DNA of 64,000 nt. Source: Prorocentrum cordatum. Taxonomy: Eukaryota; Sar; Dinophyceae; Prorocentrales; Prorocentraceae. The translations under genes were made by a program, and so were the position numbers. The notes under the pieces were generated by a model. It searched no databases. It saw nothing but the letters and a program-made list of their open reading frames with translations, and had not been told where the DNA came from. The stretch covers positions 149,142-213,141 of the forward strand of contig CAUYUJ010015511.1 in the NCBI GenBank assembly GCA_963575745.1. Reading direction: 5' to 3'. Positions 31,378 to 41,847 of the stretch are shown one piece after another (the first letter of the stretch is position 1; each line of letters begins with the position of its first letter).

Positions 31378-31548
31378 TCCTTGTCGTCGTTCGTCGTCGT
31401 CGTCGTCGTCGCCCTCGTCGTCCTCGTCGACGTCGTCCTTGTCCTTGTCGTCGTCGTCGTCGTCAACCTCGGCAACCTCGTCATCGTCATCGTCTTCGTT
31501 GTCGCCGTCGTCTTCGTCGTCTACGTCGTCAGAGTCGTTGTAAACGTC
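31378..31548. repeat. (CGT)n trinucleotide tract
   Basis: About 170 bp of CGT units with substitutions; a short GAC run lies at 31,230-31,256. No coding inferred. The rest of 30,936-31,860 shows no recognisable content. Confidence 0.9.
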
Positions 31549-31859
31549 GCCAATTCGGCCTCTGGGGCGTCGGTTCGGACTCGTGAGCCGTCAACAACCG
31601 AGCAGGGATGAACGACTGGCCAGGATGGAGTCTGAAGGGTGTCCAGGGACCAGTGTTGTGTGGTTGGAAAATCTCAATCGCCACCAAGATGCTGGACCTA
31701 CAATATGTACAAGTTTCGAATATCCGCCACCGTACCCTCTGGCACGTTTAGGCGCGGGACCTCCCCCTCGCATCACGCTTCCTCGCGTGCATCGCCCCCC
31801 TTCTCCCAAGATCCCTCGACGGCCCGGCCCGATGCCCCCCTGGAGCGCTCCAGGGATCT

Positions 31860-32045
31860 CCAATGCTTTCGAGATGGCCCAGGGAGGCCACCAAGGCCGC
31901 CAAGATGGCGCAATATTGCCTCAAGAGGCATCCGACAGCCAACCAAAGACCCTAAGAAACACCAAGACCCCAAGATGGTTTACGTCCTAAGGCTGCCCTA
32001 AAGGAGCCCAAGATCGCCCCACAATGGCCCAAGAATGCCCAATGA
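31860..32045. repeat. GGCCCAAGA-type satellite block
   Basis: Short block (GGCCCAGGGAGGCC, CCAAGATGGC) ending about 150 bp before the phosphatase fragment. Confidence 0.6.
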
Positions 32046-32221
32046 AAAACTCCTCACGGAATTAAAACGATTGGTGTCGCGTCTTACGGCCTTCTGGGCG
32101 GTACTCGAAACGTCGCCACACAGGGTGCTGCTGCGCTGGCACGATGGCGGAACTTGCCGCAGGCACTTGGATCAAAAATGAGAGTGGTTTACAATTTTCG
32201 AGTCTCCTGGAGCAGAAGAAG

Positions 32222-33263
32222 GCAAGAGAGGAAGAATATGGGGATCCTCTTCTTCTCGTCCTCCCTGTCGGGCCGGTGGATGTCTGTAAGCATGGTCACC
32301 TGCCAAGGCTCCGACTTGGCCTTCCGCTTAGCGAGAACCGCGATCGAGTCGCCCAGGAAGGCGCTCCGCAGCCGGATCGGCCCCTCGGTCGCGCCTCCAG
32401 CTCGGTCCAGCATCGCGATCGTGATGGTGGTTCCAGAATCCGCCACCGTGCCTCGAGGCACGAAGTGGAGTGCCCAAGTGCTCGTGCAGCTGCGAGTGGT
32501 AAAGGGTTATGATATGGTGCTTGTGATAAGGTCTGCCTCCCCCCCTGGTGCACGTCAGCCGCCGCGCACGAGGCCTTTTCAGGAGGGGACTAAGAGGCCA
32601 CCCAAGAGACCTTAAAATACAATACCTCCAACATGCCCCTTGCTCACGATCCCGGCACGGTGGCGGGGCAGGCCGAAAGCCGCCTGATAGTCCGCCTTGC
32701 CTCTGGAACAAGCACGAGCACGGTGCACAAGTTCAACACCTTTCAGGCGCCCGTGGGGGATCTCTCCACGGGCGCTGGAGCCCTCCTGGCCTGCCAGGCC
32801 CACCACCGGGACCTTCCCAGGTGGTGCGGGCAGCTGGGCCCTCGCTGGCAAAGAACCGCCCACGAGCGCCCGAAAGGTTGGTGCTCTGTCAGCTGCTTTC
32901 CGGCCGTCCGCTGCCCTCGAAGTGTGTTTTCGACAGCACGGCGAGGTCCGCGACGGACTGGCGGACGGCGTCCTCCCAAGCCTCGCCGTTCCTCCTCAGA
33001 CGCTCCATGATCATGGCAGGCAAGCGCTGCTGGGCGAAGTGCGATAGCTCGTGCCCCTCGAGCCCATGGCCGTCCAACACCCCAAACAAGACGCACTCTT
33101 TGCGCGCCAGCAAGAAGAAATCGTCCTGGCTGGGTTTAACGAAGAGGCATAGACCTCGGGCATCGCGAACAATGAGCGACAACCAGTTTTCCCGAGGACG
33201 GCAAACTGACCCCGGGGCCCTCTTTCCCCAAACGATATGTGAGCCAGCGTGGACCCAAAACAA
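32222..33263 (-). pseudogene. PP2C-type protein phosphatase fragment
   Basis: Two minus-strand pieces. 33,263-32,889: KPSQDDFFLLARKECVLFGVLDGHGLEGHELSHF, then QQRLPAMIM and DAVRQSVADLAVLSK. This is the N-terminal PP2C core with the metal-binding DGHG motif. 32,490-32,222: ADSGTTITIAMLDR, RSAFLGDSIAVLAKRK, VTMLTDIHRPDREDEKKRI, the SGTT, GDS and DHxPDxxxEKxRI motifs (DIHRP for DHRP). About 400 bp between them show no phosphatase sequence and may be an intron or damage; the second piece starts after a pyrimidine tract ending in CGCAG. The C-terminal third (GG...DGLWD) is absent, so the copy is truncated. PP2C enzymes dephosphorylate Ser/Thr using two metal ions. Only recognisable non-transposon coding here. 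Confidence 0.65.
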
Positions 33264-33281
33264 TGGTTTCTAGCGTACTAG

Positions 33282-33407
33282 GTGATGCAATCTATGTGAT
33301 GCAAGGTATGTGGTGCAAGCTGTGTGGTTTCAACTATGTGGTACAAGCGATGTGGAGTAAGCTATGTGGTGCAGTGTACGTAGTGCAAGCTGTGTGGTGC
33401 GATCGAT
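33282..33407. repeat. 14-bp minisatellite, nine units
   Basis: Nine successive 14-bp units related to GTGGTGCAAGCTAT, with exact 14-bp phase throughout (9 x 14 = 126). Confidence 0.85.
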
Positions 33408-35223
33408 TTCTACAAACGCGTTGACCAATCCCGTGTTCTTGCAAGCATCCCACACTGCTAGGAAGTGCGTAGTTTTACTGTGATATACGACTATATCAGA
33501 CTGTTTGGGCGAAGACCCGAAATCCTGTGGCCCTGTGTTGCTCGAGAAAAAGAGCAGCCCTCCTTCCCCCTTCTCTCCGCGACGGGGGTCGGGGAGCGCG
33601 TGCATGGTAGCGATGCTCGCTTGAGGTTCCCGGGCCAGCTCCGCACCCGGCGAGCTCCAGGAGCCCCTCGAGGGGGCCCAGCGGCGGCGAGCCGCGGGTC
33701 CAGCGGCGGAAGGCCGCGGAAGCAGCCGCGGAACGATCACCGCTGCTAGCAAGCAGAATACCCCTTGCTGGCCAGAGCTGCGGGAGGACCCGCGCCCTGG
33801 CGAGGAGGTCAGAACCAGGGTTCGACTCCAGCCTTCGAGCAAGTTGAAGGCCAAGGCTGCGAGCAAGCTCAAGGCCAAGAAGGCGAACAAGCGCGGTGGT
33901 GGAGCACCAGAGGCGAGGGACCACCACCAGAACCGAGGGAGCGCCTGGCGGAAGCTGGCCGAATGCGGCGACGCGGCTGAGCTCACGGAAGAGAAGCGAG
34001 CAGCGGTGAAGCGACAGCTCGCGCTCGATCTCCAGCGTCAGGCGAAGGCCGACAAGGACGATGGAAGGTCAAGTGTGGGAACTGGTCGAGCAAGTGCAGA
34101 GGCTGACGACGGAGAGTCAGCAGATGCGGACGGAGCCTCAGCAGCGAGACCTAGCGATAGCCGAGATGCGAGGCCAGCTTCAGGGACAAGCCGACAGAGA
34201 ACGAGGGCCTCGTGGCGAGATGATGGACCCGAAGGTGCTTCACAAGGCGAAGCCGTTCGACCGTCAGAGAGCGAGCTGGAAGACGTTCAGCTCCCAGTAC
34301 AAAGCCTACCTGATCGCGCAAGACAGAAAGTATCGACCTCTTCTCGAGAAGAGCGAATACGGAGCACAGGACGTAGACAACGTGAACCTGTCAGCCCAAG
34401 GAGAGGAGCTCAGCACGCAGCTGTACTTCGCCCTGGTCCTGGTCATGCCCGAGGACTCGGTCGGCGAGATGATCGTGAGGAACAGCAGCTCGGGCGAAGG
34501 AGCGGCGTGCTGGAGGCAGCTGCAGAAGGAGTACAACCCGAACGAAGCAGGCAACGCGCGAGCGATGTGGACCAATCTCACGGACGCGAAGTTCGAGGCA
34601 AAAGACGACGTGATGGTGAGTGTCAGCAAGCCCGATGATCACATGACGAGGTATTAAAAGATGTCGGGCGAGCCCGTGTCGGACCTCATCAAGCGAGGAA
34701 TCTTCACCAAGGCGCTCAAGGATCACGACGAGTTGCAAACGCACGTGTTTCGGAACAGCAGTCGGCTGAACACATACGAGCTCCTGCGAGCCGAAGTCGT
34801 GTCTGCGCTGATGGCGGAGCGAGCGGTCCACGACGATCCGATGGACATCGGCGGGTTGAAGGGCGGCAAGAAGCCGTGGAGAGGCCGTGGCAAAGGCAAG
34901 GAAGGCGAGGGCAACACGAGGCCGTCGAACCCAAACGCCGGCCTGGAGTGCAACTACTGTCACAAGAAAGGCCACCGCAGCGCCAATTTCCGCAAGCGGA
35001 TAGCCGACGAGAAGAAGGTAGCCGCCAACAACGACAAGGGCAAGTCGCAACACAGAAAAAAAAAGGTCAAAGAGAAGAAGAGGGTCGCAGCAGCGGCAGT
35101 AAAAGAGCTCGAGAGGTTGCGACAAGCAGGAGTGGCTCCAGCAACAGGGTCGACGGTGCTCACACAGCCTCTGCTAGGGACACACAGCAGCGCCGAAAGC
35201 GCAGTGACCCTGCCAGTCTGTAG

Positions 35224-35451
35224 AGGGCTGCAAGCGAAGATGATTCTGGCCCTGAGGGCCGAGGTCACAAAGCCCGAGACCACAGGATCGACTGGAAGTA
35301 CACCTTGCCCTCCTACGATTATTATATCTGCAGCTCGTGCAAGAAGCTGTTCGAGGGCAAAAGGTGGCATTACCATGAGTGGAGCCTGGACTTCTGCGAG
35401 ACATGCGCAGAATACTGCCTGGACAAGCACAAGCACTCGAACTTCGACTAG
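35224..35451 (+). CDS. ZZ-like zinc-binding module in an alternative frame of the Copia gag region
   Basis: In the frame one base off from the protease frame, 35,281-35,451 encodes DYYICSSCKKLFEGKRWHY, then DFCETCAEYCLDKHKH, ending at TAG 35,449. The C-x2-C, C-x2-C, H-x-H pattern with 'LDFCETC' is that of ZZ-type zinc fingers. The main gag-protease frame through here is Ser/Arg/Ala-rich and featureless. It may be the real gag C-terminus, displaced by a pair of frameshifts. Confidence 0.5.
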   Translation, partial: RAASEDDSGPEGRGHKARDHRIDWKYTLPSYDYYICSSCKKLFEGKRWHYHEWSLDFCETCAEYCLDKHKHSNFD

Positions 35452-36991
35452 CGGAGAATGTAGCCGCAGCGAGTCAGCGGCGGTAGAACCCGCGCTGCCA
35501 GCTGCGGTCGGACCCGCGCTGCCCGAAGTCGGAGGCCTACAAGAGCAGGTGCCGGAAGACGACCGACTGCGGTTAGCCCCGCTTCGGAATGCCGTCATGC
35601 TCGACTCAGGCGCGCAGATCAGCGCAGTGCCGATGAAGCAGGTGACCAAGCACAACTACACGCCGACGGACAGCAACGTCGTTGGCTTGAAGGGTATCGG
35701 AGGCGAGGAGATCGAGAGGTACGGCCATGTGGAGCTTAACCTGTCCAGAGGAGGAGAGGTGATCCAAGTTGGTGCGGAAGTTGCCGACGTGAAGGACCCC
35801 GTTGTGGCCACAGATGCGGTAGTGCAACGAGGCCAGAGCGTTCTCCATAGCCCTGCAGGTCACTGGATCATCAACGGCGCCATCGAGCCACCTGATGGAG
35901 CTGAGTTCGTACCTCTACGACGTCATCAGGACAACTACTACTTAGAGTACGATTACATCATGGACGGCAAGACCCAACCAAACGCCGCGCAGGTAGCAAC
36001 AGTGAGGGAGACGCTACCGCGGAAGGTCCCAGCTGAGCAAGCAGCTGGATATTTGCCGAGGGTTCTCGGCCCAGAGGCGGACGAGACTACGACTGTGCCG
36101 ACGAGGGTGCTGAAATCACCCTACCAGCCTCGTGCAGCGGAGAGGGCCGCGCACGAAGGGCATCACCTACCGTTTCGCCCTTGGTGTCCACTGTGCGTGG
36201 AAGCTCGAGCGGACGACGATCCACACTACGGGCAGGAACCAACGGACGAGAAGCAAATGCCGAAGGTGGTGTTCGACATCTTGTACGGCGGGACTGACCA
36301 GCTGGCGGCTAAGTACAAACTCGAAAGAGGCCACTTCAGCTTCCGTGAGAAACCGCTGGTAACGAAAGCAGATCTAGAACAGGCGATCTCAGTTCTGAAC
36401 GTGATCGATTGCAAGATCCTGGCGCAGGCGACGCTGTATGCTAACAAGGAGCTAGACGACTACAAGGTGTGCTTCCTGATAACTGTGCTAGAGGTCTGGG
36501 GTCACACGGCAATTGTGCTCCAGACAAACCAGGAGCCTGCCGCGATGGCCCTGGCAAATGCAGTTCGAGATCGCAGGTCTCACTCTACCTTGGTGCGGGG
36601 ATCACCGCCTTTTTCCAAGCAGAGTGCTGGCTACGCCGAGGGTGCCAACAAACTTGCAGCAGGTTTGCTACGGACCTACAAACTGAAGCTGGAGCACAAG
36701 CTGGGGCGCGAGATCAAGATGACGGATCCGATCGTGCCTCGGCTCGCCAACTCGGTGGGCTGGATGATCACCAGGTTTTAGCCACGAAGCCATGGAGGCT
36801 CTTCCCACAAGATGCTGTGCGGCAAGGAGTACAGTTGTGAGATCGCGGGGATGGGCGAGCAGGTCTGGCATCGGATCTCAGCCCGAGTTGCTGCTGGACG
36901 CGGCAACTGGGAGGCCCGCTTCACGAAAGGGATCTGGGTTGGAAAGAGCGAATTGGACGACACTCGCGTGGCGTGCAGAAGGCAGAAGGTC

Positions 36992-37002
36992 AGGACCGTG
37001 CG
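36992..37002. repeat. Target-site duplication of LINE-B, left copy
   Basis: AGGACCGTGCG, identical to 43,598-43,608. On both sides the Copia frame reads (V)RTVR. Confidence 0.85.
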
Positions 37003-37119
37003 AGGCGAAGCGAAGCGAGGCGCCCGTCAGTCGTCCCGGCGGGGATGGCCCTACGAGAGCCCGGCGGTGGCGCTGGAGCGCCGAGAAAGAACCTTAGTCG
37101 GGGAGGAGGGAGGAAGGAC

Positions 37120-37530
37120 TCAGACCGTGAAGTGGGAGTTTTGCACACAATCCCCGCAATTGACATAAGCCAACAATTCGGGCTCCAACGCCGACCATGC
37201 TTTCTTGTCCGTCGCAATGTGTATCCACCTTTTGTGGTCGTCGTTCCCCTCGTGTGTAGTGACTGTGCGTACGAATTGTGTGACTTCGGCATCCCATCTT
37301 TTCCGTTGTCCTCCGTGGCGTCGTAGGGTTTGGCGTGGGTCGTGGGTGTTCGGGGTCCATTGTAGTGAGACCCGCGTCCATCTGTCGTAGTCGTGGGCTG
37401 CGACGCGCGATGCCCGCCGCCACTTCTGTGTGAAGTCTACCGTAGGCCAGTCCTCTACGCCTGCGCGCCGAGCATGCTCTAGGGCTGCGTGCGTCGATCG
37501 TCGTATGAATTCTTCCCATGGTTCCACAAC
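37120..37530 (-). pseudogene. LINE-B C-terminal domain
   Basis: 135-codon frame: EPWEEFIRRSTHAALEHARR, WPTVDFTQKWRRASRVAAHDYDRWTRVSL, TLRRHGGQRKRWDAEV, WSALEPELLAYV. Corresponds to 26,885-27,245 in LINE-A. Separated from the RT by frameshifts near 37,700-37,860. Function of this tail is unknown. Confidence 0.65.
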
Positions 37531-37699
37531 CCGTCGTCTTCTGCTCTGTCGTCGGCTCTGTCGTGGTGGATCGGGGAGTCTGCTGCGTCGGCGCTGGTCG
37601 CTTCGTTGGTGTCAGTGTCGCGAATGTGGTTTTGTATGTTGCGACGCCTTGGCATCCCGATGACAAACCTGAACATCCTCCGCTGTGCACGCCGTGAAG

Positions 37700-39016
37700 T
37701 GAGAAGCATGTCTCTGGTGAGAGTCCAAGAGGAGCACCCGTACATCACTGATGATGTGAATGTTCCGTTGAACAGCCCAGTCGACTGTGGAGTGGGAAGC
37801 ACTTGTGTGTCAGCTCGTATCTGACTTGGTTGAAGCGGCCCCATCCTGCGGCAACCCTAGTGCGTAGCTCTGTCTCGTGGAAGTCGTGGAAAGTAAGCTT
37901 CCTTCCTAAATACTTCGTGCTCTGGACGGAATGCAATATTTCGATGCGTTAACCGTTGACGTCGACATGAGAAACGGTTCTCCCCTCTCTCCGGCTGACG
38001 TTCGTCAGGGTCTTGGTCTTGTCCGGGTGCAGGGTCAAACCGCATGTCTTGGCTTGGGACTGTACATCCCGGAGCTAGCAGGAGAAATGTCGTAAGTTGG
38101 GGGCGTAGAGCAAGAGATCGTCAGCGAAACTTAGATGTGTGATTCGTGCTAGTGGTGCGAAGCCTAGTTGGATCCCGAAGATCTCGCGCTGCCACTCAGG
38201 CTTCACTTGTCTGAACACCTGCTCGAGGACAGCATCGAACAAGAAAGAACTCAGTGGGTCTCCCTGGTTCGCGCCACGCTCGAAACTTAAAGTCCTGCTG
38301 GTGGTGACTGTCCTGACTGTTGCCGTCTGGGTGCAGTGCAACTGTTTGAAGAAGTTCATGTATGCAGGAGGTATGTGCTGTTGTCGCACAGCTTCCCAGA
38401 ATTGTTCGTGGTCTACACAGTCAAACGCCTGCTTAAAGTCGACCGCTGCTGCCCACAGCTGTAGCTGCCACTCGTACGAACCCTCATGTAGCATGGCAGT
38501 GGTGAACAGGTGGTCCTCCGTGCAATAATCCATCCGGAAGCCTGCTGGGTCAGGGCACTGTTGCGAATCGAACAGAGAGTTCAGACGGTTGCAAAGGAGG
38601 CGAGACATCAATTTGTGGAACAATGGGATACTGGCAATCGGTCTGTAATTGCCTGGGAGTTGTGGGCTTCCTGATTTGTGAAGTACGGTGATTGTGGTGG
38701 TCTTCCACTGGTCCGGTGGTGTCTGAGTAGGTTTGGTTGTGACGTTGTAGAGTCGGAGTAGGTGGTAGTGTATGGTAGCGCCCCCAGCTTTGAGCATTTC
38801 TGCTGTGAGCCCCGCGGTGTCTTTGCACTTGTCTTTCTTGAATTGTTTGACTGCTTGCTGGAATTCGGTTGCAGTGAAATGTGGGATGGTTGAGTCGTGC
38901 TGAGTTGTCGTTGGGGTGACGCGGAAGCTGTCTGAACGGTGCGGATTGTTGTATAGCTCCTCGTAGAAGGTTGCGAATACGTCTCCTATGCTTTGCCTGT
39001 GTCTCCTCAGCGCCAT
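37700..39016 (-). pseudogene. LINE-B reverse transcriptase
   Basis: The 313-codon frame 39,016-38,075 is uninterrupted: DVFATFYEELYNNP, TAEMLKAGG, NYRPIASIPLFHKLMSRLLCNRL, AGFRMDYCTEDHLFTTAML, AAVDFKQAFDCVDHEQFW (motif A), RGANQGDPLSSFLFDAVLEQVF (motif B), THLSFADDLLLYAPNL (motif C, about 38,130-38,090). It then stops at 38,073 and the thumb continues in other frames (HPDKTKTLTNVSRREGRT, TKYLGRKLTFHDFHETELRTRVAAGWGRF, WTLTRDMLLTSRRAQRRMFRFVI). All catalytic residues are kept, so only the shifts after motif C inactivate it. Confidence 0.85.
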
Positions 39017-39019
39017 CAG

Positions 39020-40228
39020 GTGTCTTCATTGATGCAATTCGCTCTTTGTGCTTGGTGGTTTTTAAGCCAGCTGTTCTCTTTAGGTATTTGCATTGGCAAA
39101 CGATGTGTTCGAGCTTGGCATTCATCTCGTTGCGTTTGATGGCTCTTGTCTGCCGCATGATTTGCTTGCTGAGGGACCTTCTGGTAGCTGGGTCCCTTGG
39201 TGAAGTAGTGCGTCGTTGTTGGATGAGAGCTTTGAGCCGTGCTGTCGGACCGTCGTCGGGGATATCCGGAACGTCTCTGGTGCTTTTCTCGTGGTAGTCC
39301 TTGTTTGCAAGCTGGAGCCGTTCTCCGATGTCCCGGCATCTGCTGTCCAGGTCGGCGTCGTGGTGCTGCTTTGCCAGATGCTCTTGAAGGCACTGCTGAA
39401 AGAGAGGGTCGTCAGCTGAAGGTTGGGAGCGCCAGTGGTGGCGCGTTTGCTTGTGTCCCCTCTTCCTTCTCGCCGTAGTCCTAGATGCCAACTTGATGTG
39501 CATTGCTTGGTGGTCGGAGCCCAGATCTGGGACGTTGGAGGCGAACGAATCAATCACCTGGTTGCGACGTGCTGTCTATCAGGATGTAGTCAAATTGTAT
39601 ATGAGTCGGCTGTTTGCCACTGCTCGTGTAAGTGAAAAGGTTGTGGTGGTGCTTGTAGAAGAACGTGTTTGCAATGATCATCTCACGTGTGCTAGACCAA
39701 ATACGGAGCCATGCCCCTCGCGGGTTGCTCGTGCCCAGTCCGAACTTGCCTACCGTGTTCCTCCAGCCCAAGGTCTCGGATCGTTCGTCGTCGTCTTTGC
39801 CGCCGTCGTTATTGTCAAGGTGTCTACCAACCTGTGCATTGAAATCCCCCGTAATGGTGCACGTCCGCTTGTCTCGGATAGCGGCAGCGTACAATGAATC
39901 CAGATAGTCGTACATGTGCTGGATGTGAATGTCTGCGTATCTGGAATGAGGAAAATACGCCGTCACGACTTCCATGTTCTGGGATGTCGATGTCGATGTA
40001 AGCGATTCGCTCGTTGACGGCCCCGCAGCATCTGACATGCCGGACGCGTTGCCCATGAACGAGACATGCAACTCCTCGCGACGTGTCTGCGTGGCCAGAT
40101 GCTGCAAACAAATGGATGCCACGGCTTGTAATCCACATCTCTCGTCGATAGCAACAACATCCCAGTGTACGTCATTCGATTCATGCAACCACTCGTCTAT
40201 GGAATCGTCCGTTGTAAGACTTCGCACA
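39020..40228 (-). pseudogene. LINE-B APE-type endonuclease and linker
   Basis: Frame 40,227-39,550: DVRSLTTDDSIDEWL, NDVHWDVVAIDE, VVTAYFPHSRYADIHIQHMYDYL, TITGDFNAQVGRH (GDFN motif), NLFTYTSSGKQPTHIQFDYILI. A frame change near 39,550 leads to FASNVPDLGSDHQAMHIKL, with the SDH motif intact, unlike LINE-A. A second frame holds AASGHADTSRGVACLVHG, NERIAYIDIDIP, so the part at 40,140-39,960 is shifted. A basic linker (RSLSKQIMRQTRAIKRNEMNAKLEHIVCQ) runs to the RT. The nuclease nicks the target for primed reverse transcription. Confidence 0.8.
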
Positions 40229-40230
40229 TC

Positions 40231-41847
40231 CTAATGGTAAATGGTTGGGGTGACGATGGATGTGATGCTCGATTTGCAGATTGCGCTCTTTCTCGTCGCC
40301 GTCGTTGCTTTCCCGTGGGCGATTTCGGCGCATGCTGATGGGAACGTCGCCATCCGCCGTGCTATGTTTTCCTCGTCCTCCTCCAGTGTTTCGTGAATTG
40401 GTCTGTGTATGTGGAAGCGTGGAGTCGGGTGCCAGAGGCTGAAGGTCGGAATGCTGTGATGGCACTGGCTGGACGTCGATTCGTGGAGGTGGAAATGGAA
40501 AGTTGGATGTTGAAGGCCGGTGGTCGGGGTGCTGAGTTGGTGGAGGCTGGATTTCGATAGATGGAAGTGTTGCTGTGGACTCGGTTGCTGGAGGCTGGTG
40601 GTCGACAGGTGGAGGTGGAGGTGGAAAGTCGGATGCCTGAGGCTGGAGGTCGGTGTGCAGAGCTGGTTGACGCTGGAGGTCGACAGGTGTAGGTGGAAGT
40701 GGAAAGTCGGCTTATGGAGGGTGGACGTCGGGGTGCTGAGCTGGTTGACGCTGCAGGTCGATGGGTGGAGGTGGGGTTGGCACGTCACATGCTGCTGGAG
40801 GCTGGGGGTCGGAGTGCGGAGCGGCTGGAGGCTGGACGTCGATAGCTGGAGGTGGAGGTGGGAGCTTGGATGCTGGAGGCTGGAGGTCGGAGTGCTGAGC
40901 TGGTCCACGCTGGAGGTGGGCGGGTGGAGATGGAGGTGGGAAGTCACATGCTGCTGGAGGGCGGAGGTCTGAGTGCTGAGCTGCTGGACGCTGGTTGTCG
41001 ATAGCTGGAGGTGGAGGTTGAGGTGGAAAGTCACATGCTGGAGAGTGATGGTCGGAGGGCTGAGCTGGAGGACGCTGGGGGTCGACGGGTGGGGGCGGAG
41101 GTGAAAAGTCACATGCTGCTGGAGGGTGGAGGTCTGAGTGCTGAGCTGCTGGACGCTGGTTGTCGATAGCTGGAGGTGGAGGTTGAGGTGGAAAGTCACA
41201 TGCTGGAGAGTAATGGTCGGAGGGCTGAGCTGGTGGACGCTGGGGGTCGACGGGTGGGGGCGGAGGTGAAAAGTCACATGCTGCTGGAGGGCGGAGGTCT
41301 GAGTGCTGAGCTGCTGAACGCTGGATGTCGATAGCTGGAGGTTGAGGTTGAGGTGGAAAGTCGGATGCTGGAGGGTGGAGGTCGGAGTGCTGAGCTGGTC
41401 GACGCTGGAGGTCGATGGGTGGAGGCGGAGGTGGAAAGTCGGATGCTGCTGGAGGGTGGAGGTCTGAGTGCTGAGCTGCTGAACGCTGGTTGTCGATAGC
41501 TGGAGGTGGAGGTGGGAAGTCGGATGCTTGAGGCTGGAGGTCGGAGTGCTGAGCTGGTCGACGCTGGAGGTCGATGGGTGGAGGCGGAGGTGCAGAGTCA
41601 CATGCTGCTGGAGGGTGGAGATCGGGGTGCTGGTTGCTGGACGCTGGAGGTTGAGGTGGAACGTCGGACGCTTGAGGCTGAAGGTCGGAGTGCTGAGGTG
41701 GTCGGCGTTGGAGGTCGATGGGTGGGGGTGGAGTCGGAAAGTCACACGCTGCTGGAGGGTGGAGGTCTGAGCGCTGAGCTGCTGGACGTTGGAAGTCGAT
41801 AGGTGGAGGTGGAGGTTGAAGGCTGGAGATTGAACATCGGGAATCAA
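40231..41847 (-). CDS. Tandem-repeat Ser/Thr/Pro-rich region of LINE-B, joined to the endonuclease by one TAG
   Basis: 538-codon minus frame of 26-27 residue repeats such as STSSVDQLSTPTSSLQHP and FHLHLHPSTSS. It ends SIVTPTIYH, then TAG at 40,229-40,231, and the same frame continues as DVRSLTTDDS of the endonuclease. Readthrough or a single mutation would make one protein. The underlying DNA repeat has a period of 78-81 bp, a multiple of 3, so a second minus frame is open too (40,712-42,127, Pro/Gln/His-rich, DFPPPPPPIDLQRRPAQHS). The first is preferred because it is in frame with the endonuclease. Confidence 0.5.
   Translation of the reverse strand: MIPDVQSPAFNLHLHLSTSNVQQLSAQTSTLQQRVTFRLHPHPSTSNADHLSTPTFSLKRPTFHLNLQRPATSTPISTLQQHVTLHLRLHPSTSSVDQLSTPTSSLKHPTSHLHLQLSTTSVQQLSTQTSTLQQHPTFHLRLHPSTSSVDQLSTPTSTLQHPTFHLNLNLQLSTSSVQQLSTQTSALQQHVTFHLRPHPSTPSVHQLSPPTITLQHVTFHLNLHLQLSTTSVQQLSTQTSTLQQHVTFHLRPHPSTPSVLQLSPPTITLQHVTFHLNLHLQLSTTSVQQLSTQTSALQQHVTSHLHLHPPTSSVDQLSTPTSSLQHPSSHLHLQLSTSSLQPLRTPTPSLQQHVTCQPHLHPSTCSVNQLSTPTSTLHKPTFHFHLHLSTSSVNQLCTPTSSLRHPTFHLHLHLSTTSLQQPSPQQHFHLSKSSLHQLSTPTTGLQHPTFHFHLHESTSSQCHHSIPTFSLWHPTPRFHIHRPIHETLEEDEENIARRMATFPSACAEIAHGKATTATRKSAICKSSITSIVTPTIYH
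40440..41830. repeat. 78-81 bp coding minisatellite, about 17 units
   Basis: Units carry GGTGG(A/G)AAGTC, GATGCTG, GGTCGGAGTGCTGAGCTG and GACGCTGGAGGTCGAT. Most of the array has a unit length that is a multiple of three. Confidence 0.85.

Larger units (their letters stand above)
33844..37002 (+). pseudogene. Copia-type polyprotein, gag to integrase
   Basis: 5' part of a Copia element. Gag: MEGQVWELVEQVQRLTTE coil (34,061), PFDRQRASWKTFSSQYKAYL, LYFALVLVMP, with an in-frame TAA at 34,655-34,657 and a frame change near 34,050. Zinc knuckle near 34,950: C, C and H kept but the fourth ligand is Phe (CNYCHKKGHRSANF). Aspartic protease: MLDSGAQISAVP (35,597-35,632), catalytic DSG intact. Then HLPFRPWCPLCVEA (36,166-36,207), the GAG-pre-integrase, and integrase core VVFDILYGG (Asp) to SAGYAEGANKLAAGLLRTYKLKLE (Glu), TDPIVPRLANSVGWMITRF with stop at 36,781. 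Another frame continues GEQVWHR...GIWVGKSELDDTRV to 37,002. It is then split by LINE-B and resumes at 43,598. No LTR was found. Confidence 0.8.

Noticed and set aside
33819-33829. GGTTCGACTCC, similar to a tRNA T-loop
   Set aside because: The bases around it do not pair as a T stem and no acceptor or anticodon arm is present.
40440-41830. Regular repeats resembling a CRISPR array
   Set aside because: Units are contiguous with no unique spacers and code in frame; the setting is eukaryotic.
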